5,275 bases of DNA from positions 1-5,275 of the forward strand of contig JAIRUY010000184.1 of NCBI GenBank assembly GCA_031254175.1. The letters run 5' to 3'. Shown here piece by piece: positions 1 to 5,275 of this stretch. A model generated the notes under the pieces. The model made no database searches and had not been told where the DNA came from. It worked only from the letters and a program-made list of their open reading frames with translations. This stretch comes from Treponema sp. GTDB taxonomy: Bacteria; Spirochaetota; Spirochaetia; Treponematales; Breznakiellaceae. How positions within the stretch are numbered: the stretch's first letter is position 1; every line of letters begins with the position of its first letter. The translations under genes and the position numbers were made by a program.

Positions 1-2
1 CT

Positions 3-137
3 ACTTTATTCGTGCTGAAGGGTTTAGGATACAGTCTTTATCCTGACTCGCTACGTGGGATGGCTTCAGGGCGTTTAAAAAAGGTGTTAAACCTCGAATG
101 CAAATCCTCTGGAGAAGCAACAACCTCGTCCTTTTAG
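3..137 (+). other. Unassigned left-edge stretch, possible 3' end of a CDS
   Basis: One plus-strand frame is open from position 3 to a TAG at 135-137 (44 codons, entering from outside the window). A second frame is open from 2 to a TGA at 44-46. Neither peptide resembles MotB, which usually precedes fliL in treponemes, or any other family I recognise. The open frame ends inside the hairpin at 116-152, which is odd for a real gene. The stretch also contains two small inverted repeats: an 8-bp stem 24-31/39-46 with a 7-nt loop, and GTTTAA/TTAAAC at 73-78/87-92. It could instead be the 3' part of a structured RNA or plain intergenic DNA. I could not match it to tRNA, tmRNA, SRP RNA or RNase P RNA. 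Confidence 0.2.
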
Positions 138-152
138 GGCGAGGTTGTTGTT
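116..152. terminator. Long hairpin, terminator-like
   Basis: Positions 116-132 pair with 136-152, giving about 17 bp including two G-U wobbles, around a TTT loop. The core CAACAACCTCG / CGAGGTTGTTG is perfect and GC-containing. Neither side is followed by a clean T-run: the plus strand continues TTACTGTGAT and the minus strand CTTCTCC. It is therefore an imperfect intrinsic terminator, or another stable RNA structure. Its place upstream of the fliL promoter suits a boundary between the preceding unit and the fliL-fliM-fliY unit. Confidence 0.55.
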
Positions 153-211
153 ACTGTGATACCGTAAATAAGGCCGCACCAATAACATCATCGACGTTCT
201 TCATTTTACCC

Positions 212-239
212 TAAAAAACTCGATAAAATTTGCCGATAA
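212..239 (+). promoter_or_regulatory. Sigma-28 (FliA)-type flagellar promoter upstream of fliL
   Basis: The -10 box GCCGATAA at 232-239 is an exact match to the sigma-28 consensus. The -35 core TAAA lies at 212-215, a 16-nt gap against the usual 15. Transcription would start near 246-248, leaving a leader of about 57 nt before the fliL ATG at 304. Sigma-28 is the dedicated flagellar sigma factor, so this motif directly before a motility gene is unlikely to be chance. A sigma-70-like alternative (TATATTAT at 281-288) lies too close to the ribosome binding site to be convincing. Confidence 0.75.
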
Positions 240-303
240 TCTAATAGAATTATAGGAATTTGTTTAGTAAAATTGTTCAGTATATTATTGGGGAGGTTTT
301 AGA

Positions 304-870
304 ATGGCTGATAGTGATGATCTTGATCTTGATAGCGGTGATGCTCCGGAGGCGGAAAGTACCACTAAAAAAAGAGGCGGAGGCCTCGGCAATTTACTTC
401 CAACCATATTAAAATTTGCAGCTATCGGTATTGGTGCGCTGATCTTTATCGTTACGGTCTCTGTAATTACCAACAATATCATGAACAAAGGCGGCAAGTC
501 CCAAACGGTTATTTCTGATCCCTCTTCGCCCTATGTTGGAAAACGTCCTGAATACAGTTATTACGATCAGATTGGCTCCATTACTACCAGAACCAGTGAT
601 TACCCAACCAGTTATTCGGTATCTGTAGAAGTCATAATTGGTTACGATCTGAACGATATGAACTCTTCAGCGGAATTTATCAGCCGCCGCCATGAATTAC
701 AGGATTTTTTACGGCGTTATTTTGCCGGAAAACGTGCCGTTGAACTGACGCCTGATAGGGAAGATGAACTGAAAAAGGAAATCCGTGAAATGCTTAATAC
801 CCGTTATTTGGACACGGCAAGGGCGCGGACTATTTTGTTTAGAAGATTGGATGTACAAGAATCGTTTTAA
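304..870 (+). CDS. fliL: Flagellar basal-body-associated protein FliL
   Basis: FliL is a single-pass inner-membrane protein that surrounds the stator (MotA/MotB) at the base of the flagellum and supports motor torque; in spirochaetes the flagella are periplasmic. The 188-residue protein has an acidic, Asp-rich cytoplasmic N-terminus (1-20), a basic patch (KKR, 22-24), one transmembrane helix at about 35-57, and a periplasmic domain from about 60 to the end. The C-terminus (around TRYLDTARARTILFRRLDV) is typical of FliL, which often ends with a short hydrophobic/basic motif. The ATG is preceded by GGGGAGG at 290-296 with 7-nt spacing, so the start is secure. It is the first gene after the sigma-28-like promoter and is followed by a 76-nt gap and then fliM. 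The family call rests on topology, length and the fliM neighbour together. Confidence 0.9.
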   Translation: MADSDDLDLDSGDAPEAESTTKKRGGGLGNLLPTILKFAAIGIGALIFIVTVSVITNNIMNKGGKSQTVISDPSSPYVGKRPEYSYYDQIGSITTRTSDYPTSYSVSVEVIIGYDLNDMNSSAEFISRRHELQDFLRRYFAGKRAVELTPDREDELKKEIREMLNTRYLDTARARTILFRRLDVQESF

Positions 871-946
871 ACCGGCAATCTTGTCAAAAGGTTGGTTAAG
901 GTTTATCATACAAATAAATGCTGTTAAAAACAAAACGGGGAATTAA

Positions 947-1975
947 ATGACAGAAGTTCTGTCCCAAGATGAGATAGACCAGCTATTAACCGCGATAAAT
1001 GCCGGAGATACCGAGCCTGAAGATTTCCGGCCGGCTGCGGATAGCCGGAAGATCAAAATTTATGACTTTAAACGCCCCGATAAATTTTCCAAGGAACAGA
1101 TAAGAACTGTCTCTATAATGCATGAAACTTTTGCCCGTCTTACAACAACCAGCCTTTCCGCCCAGCTTCGAAGTATGGTTCATGTGCATGTAGCTTCTGT
1201 AGACCAGCTGACTTACGAAGAATTTATCCGTTCGATACCCACTCCGACAACCCTTGCTATTATCAATATGGACCCCCTTAAAGGAAATGCCATTCTTGAA
1301 ATTGACCCTGCGATTACTTTTTCCATAATTGACCGTCTTTTCGGCGGAATAGGCGAAGGAACCAAGTCGCAGCATGAACTTACCGATATTGAGCAATCTG
1401 TAATGGAAGGTATTATTGTCCGTATTCTTGGCAATATGCGTGAGGCTTGGACAACTGTAATTGATTTGCGGCCTCGTCTTGGACAGATCGACACAAATCC
1501 CCAGTTTGCGCAGATTGTTCCTCCTACGGAAATGGTTGTTCTCGTAACGCTGGAAACCAAAGTAGGTGATGTTGAAGGAATGATGAATTTCTGTATTCCT
1601 TACCTTACAATAGAACCGATTGTCGGTAAGCTGTCGGCCCAATTCTGGTATTCGTCAGTCAGGCGCAATGCTACAACCGAAAATCTCAATGTACTAAAGG
1701 ATAAGCTGGCAACAGTCGATGTTAATGTAACAGCCGAAATTGGAAAGATAAATGTGCCTGTAAGGGACGTACTTTCATTACAGGTAGGGGATGTAATCCG
1801 GCTATATAATACCCGTATTGGCGATCCCTATTCCCTCAACATCGGCTCCAGAAAAAAGTTTTTGTGCCGTCCGGGTATTATCGGAAAGAAAATAGCCGTT
1901 CAGATAACACAAAAAATTGATGAGCTTGGACAGGAAGAATTTGAAGAGCTCGTATCTGAAGGCGATGAATTATAA
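947..1975 (+). CDS. fliM: Flagellar motor switch protein FliM
   Basis: FliM is the C-ring subunit that binds phosphorylated CheY and transmits the signal that changes rotation direction. The 342-residue length is typical. Residues 4-16 (LSQDEIDQLL region) are the conserved N-terminal CheY-P docking helix. A linker follows, then the CheC-like middle domain from about 45 to 235, including the LFGGIGEG segment at 131-138, which corresponds to the conserved GGxG motif at the FliM-FliG interface. The C-terminal SpoA domain covers about 250-325 (VNVTAEIGKINVPVRDVLSL and following) and mediates FliN/FliY contact. The start ATG has GGGGAA at 937-942 upstream. The stop TAA (1973-1975) overlaps the ribosome site of fliY, implying tight co-expression of the two switch proteins. 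A 10-codon reading frame (918-950) overlaps the start as ATGA and is probably accidental. Confidence 0.97.
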   Translation: MTEVLSQDEIDQLLTAINAGDTEPEDFRPAADSRKIKIYDFKRPDKFSKEQIRTVSIMHETFARLTTTSLSAQLRSMVHVHVASVDQLTYEEFIRSIPTPTTLAIINMDPLKGNAILEIDPAITFSIIDRLFGGIGEGTKSQHELTDIEQSVMEGIIVRILGNMREAWTTVIDLRPRLGQIDTNPQFAQIVPPTEMVVLVTLETKVGDVEGMMNFCIPYLTIEPIVGKLSAQFWYSSVRRNATTENLNVLKDKLATVDVNVTAEIGKINVPVRDVLSLQVGDVIRLYNTRIGDPYSLNIGSRKKFLCRPGIIGKKIAVQITQKIDELGQEEFEELVSEGDEL

Positions 1976-1979
1976 GGAG
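1974..1979 (+). promoter_or_regulatory. Shine-Dalgarno of fliY, overlapping the fliM stop
   Basis: AAGGAG shares two bases with the fliM TAA stop (1973-1975). It lies 5 nt before the ATG at 1985 and 8 nt before a second in-frame ATG at 1988. The 8-nt spacing is the more usual, so translation may begin at the second Met. The difference is one residue. Confidence 0.85.
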
Positions 1980-1984
1980 TTATT

Positions 1985-3127
1985 ATGATGAGTGATGGCG
2001 CCCTCTCTCAAGATGAAATAGACGCATTGTTGGCAGGTGTAGATTCATCGTCTCTTGGCGGACATGGCGCTTCGTCATCCCCGGCGGCAGTTGCAAGCAT
2101 GGGGGTGAGTTTTGATACAGGCGCTCTTGAAAAATTCTTTTCCTCAATTGCCGGCTCTCTTTCTGCCAATCTTGCGGCTCTTACCGGCGCTTCAGTTACG
2201 CTTTCCGGACCTAAGGTAGAAGCATCGCAGCGTGATAATTTTTTGATGCAGCTTCCTGATATGGTAACTGTCATCACAGCAAATTATACATCAGGGTTTC
2301 CCGGCGAACATATTTTTATTCTTCCCGAAGCTTCGGCAAGGGCGATTGCCTCCCTGATGACCAAGGAAGAAAACATCCAGCTTGATGATATGGCGATGTC
2401 GGTAATCGGCGAAGTAGTATCCCAAATGGCGGGAACTCAAATAACTTCTCTTACAGACAAGACCGGAAATAAATCAATTGCAAACGCTTCTCCGACAGCG
2501 GCAAATGTTCCCAAGGCAACAGCCGCGATTCCTGCCGGAGATTTCGCTGTTATGACTTACAATCTTGATCTGGGTGACGGCCTTTCCCATCAAATGTGGG
2601 AAATTCTGGGAACTTCTCCGGCAACTGATATTTCAAATGGATTAACCGGCGGCTCATCACAGGCGTCAATGGGTATGCAAGGCATGAACATGGGTGGCAT
2701 GAATATGGGCGGAATGAACATGGGTGGAGGTATGCAAATGCAGGGTATGAATATGGGCGGAATGAATATGGGCGGCGGAATGTCTAATCTCGGTCCGACG
2801 AATGTACAGCCTGTGCAGTTCCCTAACCTTATGCATCCGAAACTTGGTCCGCATGAAGCCGGTAATATCGGCCTTATTATGGACGTGTCCATGGAGATGA
2901 CGGTAGAACTTGGCCGTACCCGCAAACTTATTAAAGAGATTCTGGGAATGGGCGAAGGCACTATCATTGAGCTTGATAAACTTGCCGGTGAGCCTGTTGA
3001 CATTCTTGTAAACCACAAACTAATTGCCAAGGGTGAAGTTGTAGTTATCGATGAAAACTTCGGTGTTCGTGTTACAGAAATTGTGTCGCTCATGGAACGC
3101 ATTAATGATATGGGCTACAATTACTAG
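1985..3127 (+). CDS. fliY: Flagellar motor switch protein FliY (long FliN type) with Met-rich linker
   Basis: This is a C-ring switch protein of the long FliN/FliY class, 380 residues. Residues 7-17 (LSQDEIDALLA) form a CheY-P docking motif like that of FliM. A CheC/FliY-like domain spans about 43-215. The C-terminal SpoA domain is at about 296-372, with FliN-typical features (VELGRTRKLIKEIL, LAGEPVDILVN, IAKGEVVVIDENFGVRV). A short VQPVQFPNL segment (275-282) precedes it. Between the two domains, residues 229-266 are a Met/Gly/Asn low-complexity linker with 15 Met. By hand alignment to the Bacillus FliY CheC sites (E-x-x-N), the second site keeps Glu143 but has Ser146 for Asn, and the first site, around SSIAGSLSAN (53-62), has neither residue. 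Phosphatase activity is therefore doubtful. The gene follows fliM by 9 nt. The alternative name is fliN. Confidence 0.94.
   Translation: MMSDGALSQDEIDALLAGVDSSSLGGHGASSSPAAVASMGVSFDTGALEKFFSSIAGSLSANLAALTGASVTLSGPKVEASQRDNFLMQLPDMVTVITANYTSGFPGEHIFILPEASARAIASLMTKEENIQLDDMAMSVIGEVVSQMAGTQITSLTDKTGNKSIANASPTAANVPKATAAIPAGDFAVMTYNLDLGDGLSHQMWEILGTSPATDISNGLTGGSSQASMGMQGMNMGGMNMGGMNMGGGMQMQGMNMGGMNMGGGMSNLGPTNVQPVQFPNLMHPKLGPHEAGNIGLIMDVSMEMTVELGRTRKLIKEILGMGEGTIIELDKLAGEPVDILVNHKLIAKGEVVVIDENFGVRVTEIVSLMERINDMGYNY
2681..2773 (+). repeat. 15-bp coding tandem repeat encoding GMNMG in fliY
   Basis: Five 15-bp units encode Gly-Met-Asn-Met-Gly. Three are tandem (2681-2695, 2696-2710, 2711-2725). 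An 18-bp interruption encoding GGMQMQ follows (2726-2743), then two more units (2744-2758, 2759-2773). The units differ only at third codon positions of Gly and Asn (GGC/GGA/GGT, AAC/AAT, GGT/GGC), so the peptide is identical in all five. The array lies between the CheC-like and SpoA domains. Confidence 0.95.
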
Positions 3128-3131
3128 TACA

Positions 3132-5275
3132 TTGAAACAACATGGAATTGAGGTTTTTATAAAACGTGCATTATTATTCTTAAGCGCACATATATTCATT
3201 TTTTTCTCATGTTCATTGTACGCAGGCGGCAGAACCGAAGCCGGACCGGCAAATGCCGGTAATCAGGGACAACAAGCAGAAGCTTCGCTTTCCGTTTCTG
3301 AAAGAAGCAGGGTAATACTTGCCGGTACAAACGAAGGACTTTTTTCCGCAAGCCAAAATACCGCGCTGTATTCAGAAGGATCGGTAAGAAAGATTTTATC
3401 TCTGAGAGATGAGACTTGGGCGATTTTGGGCAGTGAAGGGGTTTTGGTTTCCGGCGATCTAAAAACATGGGAAAAACGCAATCAGGGCTTGCCTGTTAAA
3501 ACGATCAAAGTTTTTCAGAACAGGCAAACAAGTTTTTTGCAGATAGTACAGGAGCTAAAAGACCTTGAAGTAAACCCGTCTGATTCGCAGATAATGGTTA
3601 CAGCCACAAAGGATCAGGTTTTTCTCAGCCGCAACCAAGGGCGTTCATGGACAGGCTTGGGCGCTCCTCCTTACAGAACAAACGGAATAAAAGCAGTTGC
3701 TGCGGCGGATATGCCGCGGACAGGCGGTGGCAGTGACTTGACGGTTTTTCTTTCACACAGCACTTATGGTATTTATTATATCCAGCCGGATCGTGCAAAC
3801 GCTAGGTGGACAGAACTTAATGACGGTCTTGAAAACCTTGAGACAACCAACAATACCGATGAAGTTGCCGACATTGCTGTCATACTTGGCGCGTCAGGCA
3901 GACCGGAAATTTATGTTTCCCAGACATTCCGGCGGCGAGTCTACCGGCTGGACTGGGACAGTAAAACATTCAACCTTATCTGGAAGGATGCAAGTCCCTT
4001 TGGGACGGTGGATTCTCTTTATCACGGAAACAACAGTCTTTATTTTTTACATGAAGGAACAGCCGCTGATATCAATCTGTCTGATTATTCAATGCAAAAA
4101 CGCCCCGATCTTGCAGAATCAATCAGGGCTGCTTCAATCCCTGTTAAACCAAATTGTGTGGTTATTGAGGAAAACAGGGGCGGCGCAGACCCGGAAAAAA
4201 TAATTTTAAGCGAACTGTGGCTTCTTGATGAACCTGAGCCGGGGCAGCCTGTGCCGCCTTCGCCGCTTCCCGCGGCTAACAAAGAAGGCATTTATCTGCC
4301 TGTGAATCACGCAATGGATAGCGGCAGTTTAAGACGTTATTATGATGTGATACAAAGAGCCGGGCTTAATATGATCGTGATTGACATGAAAGACGATTAC
4401 GGCAGGCTTCGTTTTACACCTAACAACACGGCTGTCAGCGAGAAAGGCAGAGTGTTCCGTCCTTTGGATATTGACGCGCTGCTCAAAGACATGAAAAGCA
4501 GAGGCATTTTTACCGTTGCCCGTGTTGTGGTTTTTAAAGACCCGGAACTTGCGGAAAGAGAGAACGGCAGATTTGCCGTTTGGGATGCGCGTAACAACAA
4601 GCCGTGGGTTGGTTATTACGATCGGCGGCGCAATATAAACACAATCAGCGAAGAGGATCGCGGCAATAGACTCATGCAATTTTTCCCTACGGAAGATCCC
4701 GATTTTGAAATTGTAAGGACTTTTTACGATGAACGATGGGTTGATCCCTACTCGGAAGAAGTCTGGGAATATATCACCGCGTTATCTGAAGAACTGTACG
4801 AAAGGGGCTTTGACGAAATTCAATTTGATTATATCCGTTTTCCGACTGACGGCGTAAACATCGGCGATGCCCGTTACCGCTGGCAGGGTAGAGGCATGGA
4901 CATGGAAAGCGCCATATTGTCATTTCTGCGTCATGTCCGCTCACGGCTAAAAGCGCCTGTTTCCATAGACATCTACGGTGCAAACGGCTGGTACCGCACA
5001 GGCGCCCGCACCGGTCAAGAGGTGGAACTTCTTGCCCCTTGGGTGGACATTATCTGCCCCATGTATTACCCCAGCCATTTTGAACAGCACTTTCTGGCTA
5101 AGCCTCCTGCGGAACTGCGTCCCTGGCGGATTTATTATCACGGAACTTTACGCACTGCCCGCATCGCCCGGGGACAGGTTATTGTCCGCCCATGGACACA
5201 GGCATTTTTCCTCAATGTTTCTTATGATCGCCAATACTACAACCCCGACTATGTCCGCCGTCAGGTTGAAGGCGT
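3132..5275 (+). CDS. Exported BNR-propeller plus DUF4015 glycoside-hydrolase-like protein, partial at right edge
   Basis: The frame is open to the window edge, giving at least 714 codons; perhaps a few dozen C-terminal residues are missing. The best start by usual codons is TTG at 3132; see the separate start-site entry for an ATA at 3159. From TTG, residues 11-26 form a hydrophobic signal segment, with Cys27 after FFS as a possible spirochaete lipobox (otherwise cleavage after SLYA). Residues about 50-360 carry two Asp-box-like motifs, SGDLKTW (107-113) and SRNQGRSW (166-173), suggesting a BNR-type beta-propeller. A Pro-rich linker (366-383) leads into a DUF4015-type TIM-barrel domain (386 onward). 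Its motifs are IDMKDD (417-422), DEIQFDYIRFP (561-571), PMYYPSH (643-649) and RPW (686-688). Asp566 is a candidate catalytic residue. Substrate is unknown. No terminator separates it from fliY, but it is not a known flagellar component. Confidence 0.85.
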   Translation, partial: MKQHGIEVFIKRALLFLSAHIFIFFSCSLYAGGRTEAGPANAGNQGQQAEASLSVSERSRVILAGTNEGLFSASQNTALYSEGSVRKILSLRDETWAILGSEGVLVSGDLKTWEKRNQGLPVKTIKVFQNRQTSFLQIVQELKDLEVNPSDSQIMVTATKDQVFLSRNQGRSWTGLGAPPYRTNGIKAVAAADMPRTGGGSDLTVFLSHSTYGIYYIQPDRANARWTELNDGLENLETTNNTDEVADIAVILGASGRPEIYVSQTFRRRVYRLDWDSKTFNLIWKDASPFGTVDSLYHGNNSLYFLHEGTAADINLSDYSMQKRPDLAESIRAASIPVKPNCVVIEENRGGADPEKIILSELWLLDEPEPGQPVPPSPLPAANKEGIYLPVNHAMDSGSLRRYYDVIQRAGLNMIVIDMKDDYGRLRFTPNNTAVSEKGRVFRPLDIDALLKDMKSRGIFTVARVVVFKDPELAERENGRFAVWDARNNKPWVGYYDRRRNINTISEEDRGNRLMQFFPTEDPDFEIVRTFYDERWVDPYSEEVWEYITALSEELYERGFDEIQFDYIRFPTDGVNIGDARYRWQGRGMDMESAILSFLRHVRSRLKAPVSIDIYGANGWYRTGARTGQEVELLAPWVDIICPMYYPSHFEQHFLAKPPAELRPWRIYYHGTLRTARIARGQVIVRPWTQAFFLNVSYDRQYYNPDYVRRQVEG
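3150..3161 (+). promoter_or_regulatory. Candidate ribosome site and ATA start for the DUF4015 gene
   Basis: GAGG at 3150-3153 sits 5 nt before ATA at 3159-3161, which is in frame with the long reading frame. The resulting peptide would begin (M)KRALLFLSAHIFIFF, a textbook signal-peptide n-region and core. The only standard alternative upstream in this frame is TTG at 3132, which has no visible Shine-Dalgarno. The ATG at 3142 is in another frame and stops at 3160-3162 after six codons, so it would need a one-base shift in the TTTTT run (3154-3158) to reach the gene. The start is unresolved. Confidence 0.35.

Noticed and set aside
24..46. Stem with 7-nt loop resembling a tRNA anticodon arm
   Set aside because: The loop lacks the invariant U33 and no T-arm or acceptor stem matches; not a tRNA.
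151..204. Minus-strand 17-codon frame MKNVDDVIGAALFTVSQ ending at the hairpin
   Set aside because: Only a weak AGGG lies upstream, no promoter is evident, and it is too short to support without conservation.
258..288. Sigma-70-like promoter (TTGTTT, 17 nt, TATTAT) before fliL
   Set aside because: A start from this box would fall in or next to the Shine-Dalgarno at 290-296, and the region is simply AT-rich; the sigma-28 motif is far stronger.
986..1642. 218-codon minus-strand open frame inside fliM
   Set aside because: It is fully antisense to a confidently identified FliM, has no recognisable domain, and is a by-product of codon bias.
2590..3102. Minus-strand frames across fliY giving Ile/Pro-rich or His-rich repeats
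   Set aside because: The repetitive composition is just the complement of the GMNMG-coding repeat; no ribosome site or family match.
3766..4203. 145-codon plus-strand frame starting with ATG
   Set aside because: It lies out of frame within the DUF4015 gene, whose own frame is open throughout and carries recognisable motifs.
1..5275. CRISPR array, insertion sequence or phage signature
   Set aside because: No spaced direct repeats, transposase, terminal inverted repeats or phage genes were seen; the only tandem repeat is coding, within fliY.

Overview
The window looks like part of a spirochaete chromosome, most likely a Treponema or close relative. The clearest evidence is the gene order fliL-fliM-fliY on the plus strand. 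FliY is the long form, with an N-terminal CheY-docking motif, a CheC-like middle and a C-terminal SpoA domain. A putative exported glycoside-hydrolase-like protein of the DUF4015 type follows it, a family I associate with spirochaetes among others. The genus is an inference from gene content, and no species can be named.

Layout. Positions 1-170 hold an unassigned stretch ending in a long, perfectly positioned hairpin (116-152), probably the end of an upstream transcription unit. Positions 205-303 form a promoter and leader region. This contains an exact GCCGATAA box (232-239) preceded by TAAA (212-215), which is the signature of a flagellar sigma-28 (FliA) promoter, followed by a strong Shine-Dalgarno before fliL. 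Then come fliL (304-870), a 76-nt spacer, fliM (947-1975), fliY/fliN (1985-3127, 9-nt spacing, with its ribosome site overlapping the fliM stop), and a large gene that begins within a few tens of nt of the fliY stop and runs off the right edge. No terminator is visible between any of these genes, so they probably form one transcript.

Function. FliM and FliY are the switch (C-ring) proteins that receive CheY-P and set rotation direction. FliL is the inner-membrane protein around the stator. The fourth protein has an export signal (possible lipobox), an N-terminal region with Asp-box-like motifs suggesting a beta-propeller, a proline-rich linker, and a C-terminal TIM-barrel-like DUF4015 domain. 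Its job is unknown.

Unusual points. The fliLMY block carries its own sigma-28-like promoter. FliY contains a methionine/glycine-rich repeat linker (15 Met in 38 residues), and the phosphatase signatures of its CheC-like domain look degenerate. The gene after fliY is not fliO/fliZ/fliP as in the usual spirochaete operon. The start codon of that gene is not a clear ATG.
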